A model generated the notes under the pieces. It did not search any database. It was not told where the DNA came from and was given only the letters and a program-made list of their open reading frames with translations. From assembly GCA_041480065.1 (NCBI GenBank), contig JBGOZF010000013.1, positions 12,954-76,953 on the forward strand: 64,000 nt of DNA, read 5' to 3'. This document shows, one piece after another, positions 20,106 through 29,324 of this stretch. The position numbers and the translations under genes were made by a program. Within the stretch, counting starts at the first letter, position 1. Every line of letters begins with the position of its first letter. Source of the stretch: Fen-999 sp041480065 (lineage in GTDB: Bacteria > Pseudomonadota > Gammaproteobacteria > Burkholderiales > Rhodocyclaceae).

Positions 20106-23100
20106 TGAGACTCTCCCCAAGAATGCTGCGGATGGCCTCGAACTGGAACTGCTTCGCCAGTTGCCGCAGGCGGGCGACGAACTCGCCATGGCCGGCGTCG
20201 AGGGCGTCGATTTCGTCGAGCTTGTCCAGCAGACCGCGCAGGTAGCCAAGGCCCGCCAGTTGGTCGAGCGCGCGCAGGTGTTCCGCGGCCGGCAGATGTG
20301 CTGTCGGTGCCGGTGCCGCCTGGGGCCGAGGCTCGGCGACCACCCACTCGATCGCCAGGACGCGGCCGATCCATTCGAGCAGATCGTCGATGCGCACGGG
20401 CTTGGTGATGAAGTCCTCGGGCGGTATGCCGGCGTCGTTGTCGAGTCCCTTGTCGAAGATATTGGCGGAGACGATGGCGATGATGGCCTCGTCCAGGCCG
20501 TCGCGGTGCAAGCGACGAATCGTCTCCCAACCGTCGATGCCGGGCATGGCCAGGTCCATCAGGATCAGGTGCGGCCGAAAGCGCGGCACCACTTCGAGAC
20601 ATTCGAGGCCCGAGGCCGCCTGATCGACCTCGAATCCGAGCGGTACCAGCAGGCCCACCAGCAGTTCGCGGTCGATGCGTTCGTTATCCACCACCAGAAC
20701 GCGGCGGCGCGGGCCGACGTAGCCGACACGCTCGCCGCGTATCGCCGCCGGCGCGGCCTGGGCGGTATGTATTTGCGGCAGGAAGAGCCGGATGCGGAAC
20801 AGGCTGCCCTGCCCCGGCGTGCTGGATACGTGCATTTCGCCGCCCATGACGTCGGTAAGCATGCGGCTGATGGTAAGGCCAAGCCCCGTGCCGGCGCTAC
20901 CCTGGGCGGAACTGCCCCGCGCAAACGGCTCGAAGATGCGCTCGACTTCGGCGGGCTCGATGCCGGGCCCGGTATCCTCGATCTCGAAGGTCGCCATTTC
21001 CCTCTGGTAGCGAACCCGCAGGGCGATGCTGCCGCGGGCGGTGAACTTCACGGCGTTGCCGAGCACGTTGATCAGGATCTGCCGCAGGCGGCGCTCGTCG
21101 GCGCGCACCAGGGCAGGCAGTTCGCCCTGGGGCTGATAGCGGAATTCGAGACCCTTGTTGCGCGCTTGCAGTTCGAACATGCCGACGATCTGGCCCAGGA
21201 AAGCGGGGAATTCCAGAGGTCGCGGCTCCAGCGTCAGCTTGCCGCCCTCGATGCGGGCGATGTCGAGCGTGCCTTCGATCAGCGACAGCAGATGCTCGCC
21301 GCTCTTGCGGATCACCTCGACCGCTTGGCGTCGATGCGGCGGAATGCTCTTGTCACCATCCATGATTTGCGCATAACCAAGGATGCTGTTGAGCGGCGTG
21401 CGCAGCTCGTGACTGATGGCGGTGATGTAGCGGCTCTTGGCCTGGTTGGCCAGGTCGGCAACCTGCTTGGCTTTCTGCAATTGCTCGTCAGTACGCCGAT
21501 GGGATTCGATCTCCTGCATCAGCAGATGTGTCTGCCGGTTCGATTCCTCTTGCGCCACCTGGCGGCTCTTGTGCGTCAACACCAGCCACCAGGCGGCAAT
21601 GCCGCTCACCAGCAGCAAGGCGGCGAAGGCCTTGAGGAAGGCCAGGCCCAGCGGTGCGGCCAGTCTCGCCGCATCGGCGCCCAGGGCTTGCAGTTCGTGG
21701 TAGTAGAGCATGCCGAAGAGCAGGCCGAGGAAGGGCACGATCGCCGCCATCACCAGCAGGTAGTGGCCGAGGCCGGTCTCCAGATACGGCCAGACGGGAC
21801 GCGGCAGCAGGCGGCGCAAGGCGGCGGACCATTGGACCGACAGCCGCGCCTGAGGCTTGCAGAGGTCGTCGCAGCGGGCGTCGAGGGCACAGCAGAGCGA
21901 GCAGATGGAATCGCCGTAGGCCGGACAGTGGGCCATGTCGTCGGCCTCGTATTCCTTCTCGCAGATGCAGCAGCGTTGCGTGCCCGCAGCGGGAACCGGT
22001 TGGCGGGCGATGTAGTAACGCCCCCCGGTAAGCCAGGCGATCAGCGGTGCGGCGACGAAGGCGGTGACCATGGCGATGACCGCCGAGAATGCCTGCGCCA
22101 GCGGACCGAACACGCCCATGAAGGCGGCGACCGAGAGCAGCGAGGCGATGCCCATGGCGCCGACGCCGACCGGATTGATGTCGTAGAGGTGGGCGCGCTT
22201 GAACTCGACGCCCGGCGGCGACAGGCCCAGGGGCTTGTTCACCACGAGATCGGCAACCACCGCCATCATCCAGGCGATGGCAACGTTCGAGTACAGGCCC
22301 AGCACCTGCCCCAGGGCCTGGAAGACGTCGAGTTCCATGAGCATGAGGCCGATCAGGGTGTTGAACACCACCCAGACGACGCGGCCCGGATGGCTGTGGG
22401 TGAGGCGGGCGAAGAAGTTGGACCAGGCCAGCGACCCGGCGTAGGCGTTGGTGACGTTGATCTTGAGCTGGGAGATGACCACGAACAGCGCCGTCGCCGC
22501 CACCGCCCACGCGGGATGGGGAAAGACGTATTCGTAGGCGGCCAAATACATCTGGTTCGGATCGACGGCGCGCTCGGTCGGCACCGAGTGGCTGATGGCG
22601 AGGTAGGCCAGCAACGCCCCGCCGAGCATCTTGACGACACCGAGGATCACCCAGCCCGGGCCGCCCACCAGCATGCCGGCCCACCAGCGGCGGCGATTGC
22701 CCGCCGTCAATTCCGGCATGAAGCGCAGGTAGTCGGCCTGCTCGCCCATCTGGGTGATGAGCGCGATACCCACGGTAAGGGCGGCGCCGAACAGCGCCAA
22801 ATCGAACTGCGAGCCGGCGCCGCCGTAATGCAGGATGCCGCGCAAGACTTCGGGGCTTTCGCTGAACACGTAGGCATAGGGCAGCACCAGCATCAGCAGC
22901 CACAGCGGCTGGGTCAGGGTTTGCAGCTTGCTGATGGCAGTGACGCCGTGGGTCACGAGCGGAATCACCACCAGCGCGCAGATCAGGTAGCCCCAGGCCG
23001 GCGGGATGTCGAAGGCGAGCTCGAGCGCGTAGGCCATGATGGCCGCTTCGAGGGCGAAGAAGATGAACGTGAAGGAGGCGTAGATCAGCGAGGTCAGCGT

Positions 23101-23478
23101 CGAACCGATGTAGCCGAAGCCGGCGCCGCGCGTCAGCAGGTCCATGTCCAGGCCGTAGCGGGCCGCGTAGTAGCTGACCGGCAGGCCGGCCGCGAAGATG
23201 ATCAGGCCGGTGACCAGGATCGCCCAGAACGCATTGACGAAGCCATAATTGACCAGCAGCGTGGCGCCGACCGCTTCCAGGACCAGGAAGGAGGCAGCGC
23301 CGAAGGCCGTGTTGGCGACGCGCAATTCCGACCACTTGCGAAAGCCCCGCGGCGTGAAGCGCAGGGCGTAATCCTCGACGGTCTCGTTGGCGACCCAGGT
23401 GTTGTAGTCGCGGCGGACCTTGACGACGCGCTGGACTGCGCCGGAGGTGTCGGGAGGGTCGGCAGGGTCCGTGGCCAT
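20092..23478 (-). CDS. NCS1 nucleobase permease fused to hybrid histidine kinase
   Basis: A single 1128-residue chain joins four parts. Residues 1-490 form a 12-helix NCS1 transporter of the purine/cytosine permease family (YNTWVANETVEDYALRFTPRGFRKW, then TRGAGFGYIGSTLTSLIYASF). Residues about 490-540 hold nine cysteines (QRCCICEKEYEADDMAHCP, CSLCC, CDDLC), a probable zinc-binding module. Then come two more membrane helices, a histidine kinase (SHELRTPLNSILGYAQ; GTGLGLTISRML) and a receiver (LVVDNERIDRELL; LILMDLAMPGIDGWE). The transporter part presumably senses a nucleobase or related N-compound. The overlapping LuxR regulator is the likely output. It starts at ATG 23478. Confidence 0.93.
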   Translation of the reverse strand: MATDPADPPDTSGAVQRVVKVRRDYNTWVANETVEDYALRFTPRGFRKWSELRVANTAFGAASFLVLEAVGATLLVNYGFVNAFWAILVTGLIIFAAGLPVSYYAARYGLDMDLLTRGAGFGYIGSTLTSLIYASFTFIFFALEAAIMAYALELAFDIPPAWGYLICALVVIPLVTHGVTAISKLQTLTQPLWLLMLVLPYAYVFSESPEVLRGILHYGGAGSQFDLALFGAALTVGIALITQMGEQADYLRFMPELTAGNRRRWWAGMLVGGPGWVILGVVKMLGGALLAYLAISHSVPTERAVDPNQMYLAAYEYVFPHPAWAVAATALFVVISQLKINVTNAYAGSLAWSNFFARLTHSHPGRVVWVVFNTLIGLMLMELDVFQALGQVLGLYSNVAIAWMMAVVADLVVNKPLGLSPPGVEFKRAHLYDINPVGVGAMGIASLLSVAAFMGVFGPLAQAFSAVIAMVTAFVAAPLIAWLTGGRYYIARQPVPAAGTQRCCICEKEYEADDMAHCPAYGDSICSLCCALDARCDDLCKPQARLSVQWSAALRRLLPRPVWPYLETGLGHYLLVMAAIVPFLGLLFGMLYYHELQALGADAARLAAPLGLAFLKAFAALLLVSGIAAWWLVLTHKSRQVAQEESNRQTHLLMQEIESHRRTDEQLQKAKQVADLANQAKSRYITAISHELRTPLNSILGYAQIMDGDKSIPPHRRQAVEVIRKSGEHLLSLIEGTLDIARIEGGKLTLEPRPLEFPAFLGQIVGMFELQARNKGLEFRYQPQGELPALVRADERRLRQILINVLGNAVKFTARGSIALRVRYQREMATFEIEDTGPGIEPAEVERIFEPFARGSSAQGSAGTGLGLTISRMLTDVMGGEMHVSSTPGQGSLFRIRLFLPQIHTAQAAPAAIRGERVGYVGPRRRVLVVDNERIDRELLVGLLVPLGFEVDQAASGLECLEVVPRFRPHLILMDLAMPGIDGWETIRRLHRDGLDEAIIAIVSANIFDKGLDNDAGIPPEDFITKPVRIDDLLEWIGRVLAIEWVVAEPRPQAAPAPTAHLPAAEHLRALDQLAGLGYLRGLLDKLDEIDALDAGHGEFVARLRQLAKQFQFEAIRSILGESLNESP

Positions 23479-23520
23479 GGCGATGGCCGGAACATCAACG
23501 CCGGCGCGTGGATGTCTCAG

Positions 23521-24552
23521 CTAGAGCACCACGGTTTGCGGCTGGCCGGTTGCGCAATTCTCGATGCGGCCGATCAGATAGACGTGTTCGCCGGCTGCGC
23601 TCAGCAGGTCTACCGCCTGCCGCTCGTAGTCCTGCGCCACCACCACCACCATGCCGATACCGCAGTTGAAGACGCGGTGCATCTCGCTGTCGGCGACATT
23701 GCCTTCCCGCTGCAGCCACTGGAACAGCGGCGGCAGCGGCCAACCGTTCCGGTCCAATACGGCGGCAACGCCCGGCGTCAGGATGCGCGGAATGTTGTCG
23801 AGCAACCCGCCGCCGGTGATGTGCGCCAGGCCCTTGACGGGCAGCGCCTGCATCAGCGCCAGCAGCGCCTTGACGTAGATGTGGGTCGGCGCCAGCACCG
23901 CTTCGGCGAAGCTGCGGCCGTAGAAGTCGGCATCGAAGTCCGGCTTGGCCCGTTCCAGGATGCGCCTGATCAGCGAGTAGCCGTTGGAATGCGCACCCGA
24001 CGATGCAAGGCCCAGTATCGAGTCGCCCGACTGGATTTGCGAGCCGTCGATGATCGCGGACTTCTCGACGACACCGACGGCAAAGCCGGCGAGATCGTAT
24101 TCGCCGTCCGGATACATGCCCGGCATCTCGGCGGTCTCGCCGCCGATCAGCGCGCAGCCGGCCAGTTCACAGCCCTTGGCGACGCCTTCGATCACCTGCG
24201 CCGCCACGTCGACGTCGAGCTTGCCGCAGGCGAAGTAATCGAGGAAGAACAGCGGCTCTGCCCCCTGCACGAGGATGTCATTGACGCTCATGGCCACCAG
24301 ATCCTGGCCGATGGTGTCGTGCTTGTTCAGTTGAAAGGCGAGCTTGAGCTTGGTGCCGACGCCGTCGGTGCCGGACACCAGCACCGGTTCGCGATACTTG
24401 TGCGTGATCTCGAACAAAGCCCCGAAGCCGCCGATGCCGGCCAGCACCTCGGGACGCATGGTGCGCTTGGCCGCGGGCTTGATCCGTTCGACGAGGGCGT
24501 CGCCGGCGTCGATATCGACACCGGCATCGCGATAGGTGAGAGCGTCGCTCAA
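23521..24552 (-). CDS. purM: Phosphoribosylformylglycinamidine cyclo-ligase (AIR synthetase)
   Basis: PurM catalyses ATP-dependent ring closure of FGAM to aminoimidazole ribonucleotide in purine synthesis. The 343-residue protein starts MSDALTYRDAGVDIDAGDALVERIK and carries the family's TDGVGTKLKLAF, GQDLVAMSVNDILVQGAEPLFFLDY, GGETAEMPGMY and ASSGAHSNGYSLIRRI motifs, with a complete C-terminal domain (GGGLLDNIPR). It is divergent from the AI-2E family permease gene, with about 110 bp between the two starts for both promoters. Confidence 0.98.
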   Translation of the reverse strand: MSDALTYRDAGVDIDAGDALVERIKPAAKRTMRPEVLAGIGGFGALFEITHKYREPVLVSGTDGVGTKLKLAFQLNKHDTIGQDLVAMSVNDILVQGAEPLFFLDYFACGKLDVDVAAQVIEGVAKGCELAGCALIGGETAEMPGMYPDGEYDLAGFAVGVVEKSAIIDGSQIQSGDSILGLASSGAHSNGYSLIRRILERAKPDFDADFYGRSFAEAVLAPTHIYVKALLALMQALPVKGLAHITGGGLLDNIPRILTPGVAAVLDRNGWPLPPLFQWLQREGNVADSEMHRVFNCGIGMVVVVAQDYERQAVDLLSAAGEHVYLIGRIENCATGQPQTVVL

Positions 24553-24661
24553 GTTGAAGTCCTTCAGTTGATGTCGATGAGTGGGCCGGATACAGTTATG
24601 GTTTTCCGCGCCCCGGGGTCATCCCGCCCTGCTGTCCGACAGAAGCGCGATTTTACCGGAA

Positions 24662-25756
24662 ATGGCCCTCCCTCCTGAAGCCGTGAACTACCGTCTGCAA
24701 GCCGCCCTCTGGATCAGCCTGGGCCTGGGCATGCTCGGCCTGCTGTACCTGCTGAGCCCCATCCTGACGCCTTTCCTGCTCGCAGGCATCCTTGCTTACG
24801 TCTGCAACCCCATGGTAGACCGGCTGCAGGGACTTCGACTGCCGCGGCTGTTGGCGGTGGTGGTGGTATTGCTGCTGCTCGCGGCCGTGCTGGCGGCGCT
24901 GGCGCTGATCCTGGTGCCGCTGCTGGCCGATGAGGCGTCGATCCTGTCCTCCCGGTTGCCCGAATGGCTGGCGACGGTCAATGACAGGCTGGGGCCATGG
25001 CTGTCGGAACGCTTCGGCGCTCATCTCAACTTCGATCCGGCCGCGCTGAAGAAGTTGATCGGCGAGAACTCGAGCGGCCTGCAGGCGCTCGGCAACAAGC
25101 TGTTCGAGTCGCTGAGGATAGGCGGCGCAGCGGTGACCGGGCTGCTGGTCACCCTGGTGCTGGTGCCCGTCGTCATGTTCTACCTTCTGCTCGACTGGCA
25201 CCCGCTGCTGGCGCGGATGGACAATGCGGTGCCGCGCGCGTGGCACGACAAGGTCGCCGTCATGGCCACCGACGTCGACACGGTGCTGTCGCGCTTTCTG
25301 CGCGGCCAGATCCTGGTCATGGTGGTGCTCGCCGTCTACTACAGCGTCGCACTGACAATTGCCGGACTGCCGTCGGCTCTGACCATAGGCATTCTTACCG
25401 GCCTGCTGATCTTCGTCCCCTATCTGGGTTTCGCCACCGGGTTGGTTCTCGCGCTGCTCGTGGCGGCGCTCCAGTTCGCCGGCTTCGGTCCGGTCATCGC
25501 GGTCCTGATCGTTTTCGGAATCGGCCAGGTATTGGAAGGCTTCCTGCTCACACCCTTCCTGGTCGGCAGCCGCATCGGCCTGCACCCGCTGGCGGTGATC
25601 TTCGCCCTCATGGCCTTCGGCCAGTTGTTCGGCTTCTTCGGCATCCTGTTGGCGTTGCCGGCCTCGGCGGCCCTGCTGATCGGCCTGCGCGAGGTGCGCG
25701 CGCTCTACCTGGCCAGCCGCTTCTATCGGGGCGAAGCCGGTGGAGACGGCGCGTGA
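24662..25756 (+). CDS. AI-2E family transporter (PerM-like)
   Basis: The 364-residue inner-membrane protein has about eight hydrophobic helices and the features of the AI-2E exporter/PerM superfamily: LLSPILTPFLLAGILAYVCNPMVDRL at the N-terminus, SRFLRGQILVMVVLAVYYSVAL in the middle, FVPYLGFATGL and GFLLTPFLVGSRIGLHPLAVIFALMAFGQLFG near the end. Actual substrates vary and are mostly unproven. Next to purM and hda it is a commonly conserved beta-proteobacterial neighbour. The ATG at 24662 follows GGAAA weakly; hda overlaps its end by four bases. Confidence 0.92.
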   Translation: MALPPEAVNYRLQAALWISLGLGMLGLLYLLSPILTPFLLAGILAYVCNPMVDRLQGLRLPRLLAVVVVLLLLAAVLAALALILVPLLADEASILSSRLPEWLATVNDRLGPWLSERFGAHLNFDPAALKKLIGENSSGLQALGNKLFESLRIGGAAVTGLLVTLVLVPVVMFYLLLDWHPLLARMDNAVPRAWHDKVAVMATDVDTVLSRFLRGQILVMVVLAVYYSVALTIAGLPSALTIGILTGLLIFVPYLGFATGLVLALLVAALQFAGFGPVIAVLIVFGIGQVLEGFLLTPFLVGSRIGLHPLAVIFALMAFGQLFGFFGILLALPASAALLIGLREVRALYLASRFYRGEAGGDGA

Positions 25757-26460
25757 CGCAACTGCTGCTTGATCTGAAGCCCGAGCAGTTGCCGACACTC
25801 GACAACTTCGTCGCCGGCGAGAATGCCGAACTGGTCGGACGACTTGAGGCGCTGACGGACGGCCGCGGTTTCGATGCCATCTACCTCTGGGGACCGGACG
25901 GCAGCGGCAAGAGCCACCTGCTCGCCGCGACCGCGGCAGAGGCCTCGCGACAACGCCCGGTCAGTCTGATGACCGGCGCCGAGACCGGCGCCGAAATCGC
26001 CGCCCCACCCGGCGCCCTGATCACCATCGACGATGTGCAGGCGCTGAACGAGGCGGCACAAGTCGCACTGTTCAGGATCTTCAATGCCGCCCGCCTGGCC
26101 GGCCTCGCGCTCCTGCTTTCCGGCACCGAGCCGCCATCCCGCCTGCTTCTGCGCGAGGACCTGCGCACACGCATCGGCCACAGTCTGGTCTTCGAGGTGA
26201 AGTCGCTGACCGACGAAGAGAAATCCGCGGCCCTGCGGCGCCACGCGCTGATGCGCGGCATGCGCGTGGACGAGGGTCTGGTACGCTATCTCCTGCGCCA
26301 CGGCCGGCGCGATCTGCCCTCGCTGATGGCCGTGCTCGACAACCTCGACCGCGCAACGCTTCAACAACAACGGCCGGCCACACTGCCGCTGCTGAAAGAG
26401 GTGATGGAATTGCAATTCAGCGAAAGTGAAAACGACAACGATGAATCTGGTTCTGTTTGA
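25753..26460 (+). CDS. hda: DnaA regulatory inactivator Hda
   Basis: Hda works with the beta clamp to stimulate ATP hydrolysis by DnaA and prevent re-initiation. The 235-residue AAA+ protein starts with GTG overlapping the permease stop (GTGA). It opens with a clamp-binding QLLLDL motif at residues 3-8, followed by Walker A GPDGSGKSHLL, Walker B LITIDDVQ and the arginine-rich RLLLREDLRTRIGHSL segment. It lacks the DnaA DNA-binding domain, as expected. The adjacent order, AI-2E permease, hda, HAD phosphatase, pcnB, is typical for beta-proteobacteria. Confidence 0.95.
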   Translation: MTQLLLDLKPEQLPTLDNFVAGENAELVGRLEALTDGRGFDAIYLWGPDGSGKSHLLAATAAEASRQRPVSLMTGAETGAEIAAPPGALITIDDVQALNEAAQVALFRIFNAARLAGLALLLSGTEPPSRLLLREDLRTRIGHSLVFEVKSLTDEEKSAALRRHALMRGMRVDEGLVRYLLRHGRRDLPSLMAVLDNLDRATLQQQRPATLPLLKEVMELQFSESENDNDESGSV

Positions 26461-27103
26461 TCTCGATAACACACTGATCGCCGGCGACTCGGACTTCGAG
26501 TGGGCCCAGTTCCTCATCGGCAAGGGCGTACTCGACCGGGAGGTCCATGAGGCCCGCAACATCGAGTTCTACGATCAGTACCGGGCCGGCACGCTCGACA
26601 TCCAGGCCTTCCTCGATTTTCAACTGGCGCCGCTGGCCCGCCATCCGCGCGCCGAGCTGGATGCCTGGCACCGCGAATTCATGGCCACGCACATCCGTCC
26701 CCTGATCGGCGCCCCGGCGCGGGCGCTGGTCCAGCGCCACCTTGATGACGACAGCCTGGTCGCCATCGTCACCGCCACCAACAGCTTCGTCACCGGGCCG
26801 ATCGCCCGCGAATTCGGCGTCGCCCACCTGATCGCGACGATCCCGGCACAGGAGGATGGCCGCTTCACCGGCAAGCCGCGCGGCACGCCGTCCTTCAAGG
26901 CCGGCAAGATCGAGCGGGTGGAAGGCTGGCTTGAATCCATGGGGCTCTGGTGGAGCAGTTTCCAGGCCAGCTGGTTCTACAGCGATTCGCTCAACGACCT
27001 GCCACTGCTTGCGAAAGTCACGCAGCCGGTGGCGGTGGATCCTGACGACACGCTGCGCTCGCATGCTGCAAGCCATGGCTGGCCCATCATCAGTCTGCGC
27101 TAG
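26441..27103 (+). CDS. HAD-IB family phosphatase (SerB-like)
   Basis: The 220-residue protein carries the HAD motifs: LVLFDLDNTLIAGDSD at the N-terminus with both catalytic aspartates, TATNSF as motif II, and FYSDSLNDLPLL as motif IV. Cap type and sequence fit the subfamily IB group that includes histidinol-phosphatase-like and phosphoserine phosphatase-like enzymes. In beta-proteobacteria a homologue near hda is often named a HAD hydrolase; the substrate is not established. The ATG at 26441, overlapping hda by 20 bases, is preferred over 26426. Confidence 0.88.
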   Translation: MNLVLFDLDNTLIAGDSDFEWAQFLIGKGVLDREVHEARNIEFYDQYRAGTLDIQAFLDFQLAPLARHPRAELDAWHREFMATHIRPLIGAPARALVQRHLDDDSLVAIVTATNSFVTGPIAREFGVAHLIATIPAQEDGRFTGKPRGTPSFKAGKIERVEGWLESMGLWWSSFQASWFYSDSLNDLPLLAKVTQPVAVDPDDTLRSHAASHGWPIISLR

Positions 27104-27154
27104 ATCGTTGATCTGCTGTATGATTGCCGCCTTTTTCCGGCCTACTCCCACCGT

Positions 27155-28489
27155 ATGATCCGCAAGCTGCTGCGCCGCGTCTTCCGCCGTGGCGAGCCTA
27201 CTCCGCACCCGCTGGAAACCATCCCGGCCAGCCGTCACGGCATCCGCCGGGAGCAGGTGTCGTCGGGTGCCCGACGCGTCTGCGAGACGCTGCAGAAGGA
27301 CGGCTTCCATGCTTACGTGGTCGGCGGCGCCGTCCGCGACCTGATCGCGGGCATCGAGCCGAAGGACTTCGACATCGCCACCAACGCCACGCCGGATCAG
27401 GTGCGCAGCCTGTTCCGCCGCTCGCGCATCATCGGCCGCCGCTTCCAGATCGTACACGTCATGCAGGGCCCGGAAACCCTTGAGGTATCGACGTTTCGGG
27501 CCGCCCACGACAGCGACACGCTGAAGGACGAACACGGCCGGGTCTTGCGGGACAACGTCTGGGGCTCGATGGTAGAGGACGCCGCGCGGCGCGACTTCAC
27601 CATCAACGCGCTCTACTACGATCCGACCAGCGAAGTGGTGCTCGACTACCACCGCGGCGTCGAAGACTTGCAGCACAAGACGCTGCGCATGATCGGCGAT
27701 CCGCGTATCCGCTATCGCGAGGATCCCGTGCGCATGTTGCGTGCCGTGCGGCTGGCAGCCAAGCTTGGCCTGCGCCTGGATGCGAAACTGGAAGCGCCGA
27801 TCCGTGAAATGGCGGAGTTGATCGACAACGTGCCCGTTGCGCGCGTGTTCGACGAGATGCTCAAGCTGCTGTTTTCCGGACATGCGGTCGAGTGTCTGAA
27901 GCGCCTGCGCGACGAGGGCCTGCATCACGGCCTGCTGCCGCTCCTGGACGTGATTCTCGAACAACCGATGGGCGAGAAGTTCGTCATGCTCTCGCTGGCC
28001 AATACCGACGAGCGCGTGCGCGCCGACAAGCCGGTATCGCCCGGGTTTCTCTTCGCCACCCTGCTCTGGCATGAGGTGCTGGCCGACTGGGAAACGCGCA
28101 AGAAGGCCGGCGAACTACCGATGCCGGCGCTTTACGCCGCCATGGACGGCGTGCTCGATCAGCAGGCAGAGAAGCTTGCCATCACGCGGCGCATCGCCGG
28201 CGACATCAAGGAAATATGGGCTTTGCAGCCGCGCTTCGACAAGCGCGCCGGACGCGGACCGCTGCGCCTGCTCGAACAACCGCGCTTCCGCGCCGCCTGG
28301 GACTTCCTGGTCCTGCGCGCACAGAGCGGCGAAATCGAAACCGAACTGGCCGACTGGTGGCGCGAGTTCCAGGACGCCGACGACGAACGCCGCGAAGCGA
28401 TGCTGGTGCCCGATACCGCGAAGAAGCGCCGCCGCTCGCGCGGACACGGCCGCAAGGCGACCGAGAAGGCGGCGCCGGAGACGACGTGA
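27155..28489 (+). CDS. pcnB: Poly(A) polymerase I
   Basis: PcnB adds 3' poly(A) tails that promote RNA decay. The 444-residue protein has the class II nucleotidyltransferase core with AYVVGGAVRDLIAGIEPKDFDIATNATPD (GG...DxD motif), the RRDFTINAL helix and the RYREDPVRMLRAVRLAAKLG segment that distinguishes this family from tRNA CCA enzymes only in part; the Arg/Lys-rich N-terminus (MIRKLLRRVFRR) and basic C-terminal tail (KKRRRSRGHGRK) favour poly(A) polymerase. It overlaps folK by GTGA, the same pcnB-folK order seen in E. coli. Confidence 0.95.
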   Translation: MIRKLLRRVFRRGEPTPHPLETIPASRHGIRREQVSSGARRVCETLQKDGFHAYVVGGAVRDLIAGIEPKDFDIATNATPDQVRSLFRRSRIIGRRFQIVHVMQGPETLEVSTFRAAHDSDTLKDEHGRVLRDNVWGSMVEDAARRDFTINALYYDPTSEVVLDYHRGVEDLQHKTLRMIGDPRIRYREDPVRMLRAVRLAAKLGLRLDAKLEAPIREMAELIDNVPVARVFDEMLKLLFSGHAVECLKRLRDEGLHHGLLPLLDVILEQPMGEKFVMLSLANTDERVRADKPVSPGFLFATLLWHEVLADWETRKKAGELPMPALYAAMDGVLDQQAEKLAITRRIAGDIKEIWALQPRFDKRAGRGPLRLLEQPRFRAAWDFLVLRAQSGEIETELADWWREFQDADDERREAMLVPDTAKKRRRSRGHGRKATEKAAPETT

Positions 28490-28974
28490 TCCGTTGCTAC
28501 GTCGCACTGGGTTCGAATCTGGGCAACCCGCTGGACACCGTCGATGCCGCAATCGACACACTGGCCGCGCTGCGCGGTTCCATCTTCAAGGCCATGTCTT
28601 CGCTCTACCGGACGGCACCGGTCGGCCTGAAGCACCAGCCCGACTTCATCAACGCGGTCGTCGCCCTCGATACCCGGCTGCCGCCACGCGAGCTGCTCGA
28701 TGAGTTGTTCGCGGTGGAGGCCCGCTTCGGTCGCGAGCGCAGCGTCAGGAATGCGCCGCGCACGCTCGACCTCGACCTGGTCCTGTACGGCGACCTCGTT
28801 CAGGACGACCCGGGGCTGACGTTGCCGCATCCGCGCATGCACGAGCGCGCCTTCGTGCTCATGCCGCTGGCCGAGATCGCCCCCGGACTGGTCGTTCCCG
28901 GCCGCGGCCTTGTCGAGACGCTGCTCGAGTCCTGTCGCGACCAGCGCATCCACGCGCTGGCCCGGCCATCATGA
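28486..28974 (+). CDS. folK: Hydroxymethyl-dihydropterin pyrophosphokinase
   Basis: FolK transfers pyrophosphate from ATP to 6-hydroxymethyl-7,8-dihydropterin in folate synthesis. The 162-residue protein starts at a GTG overlapping pcnB and has CYVALGSNLGNP, LYRTAPVG, QPDFINAVVALDT and the ATP/Mg signature RTLDLDLVLYGD followed by LPHPRMHERAFVL. All are complete. It overlaps the DUF486 gene by ATGA, making it part of the pcnB-folK-DUF486-panB chain. Confidence 0.97.
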   Translation: MIRCYVALGSNLGNPLDTVDAAIDTLAALRGSIFKAMSSLYRTAPVGLKHQPDFINAVVALDTRLPPRELLDELFAVEARFGRERSVRNAPRTLDLDLVLYGDLVQDDPGLTLPHPRMHERAFVLMPLAEIAPGLVVPGRGLVETLLESCRDQRIHALARPS

Positions 28975-29324
28975 ATGGTATTCCAGTCGTCCTGCAGACG
29001 GCGCTGCTGCTGGCGGCGTCGAACGTCTTCATGACCTTCGCCTGGTACGCCCACCTGAAGAATCTCAGCGACCGACCGTGGTGGATCGCGGCGCTTGTGT
29101 CCTGGGGCATCGCGCTGTTCGAGTACCTGATCCAGGTACCGGCCAATCGCATCGGCCACAGCGAACTCGACCTGGGCCAGCTCAAGATTCTCCAGGAAGC
29201 GATCACCCTGACGGTGTTCGTGCCTTTCGTCCTCTTCTACATGGAACAGCCGCTCAAGCTTGACTACCTGTGGGCGGGTTTGTGTATTCTGGGCGCCGTC
29301 TACTTCATCTTCAGGGGACCGTAA
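28971..29324 (+). CDS. DUF486 (DMT-superfamily) membrane protein
   Basis: The 117-residue product has four hydrophobic helices in the pattern of the DUF486 family, a single-unit relative of the drug/metabolite transporters. Characteristic are NVFMTFAWYAHLKNL, the FEYLIQVPANRIGH motif and the KILQEAITLTVFVPFVLFYM helix. Its substrate is not known. It lies between folK and panB with overlaps on both sides (ATGA and TAATG), so it is translated with them. Confidence 0.9.
   Translation: MNGIPVVLQTALLLAASNVFMTFAWYAHLKNLSDRPWWIAALVSWGIALFEYLIQVPANRIGHSELDLGQLKILQEAITLTVFVPFVLFYMEQPLKLDYLWAGLCILGAVYFIFRGP

Noticed and set aside
20074..24678. Plus-strand open frame of more than 1500 codons opposite the permease-kinase and purM genes
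   Set aside because: It is an antisense shadow produced by GC-rich codon bias; composition is arginine/glutamine/histidine-rich and shows no domains, while the minus-strand genes are unmistakable.
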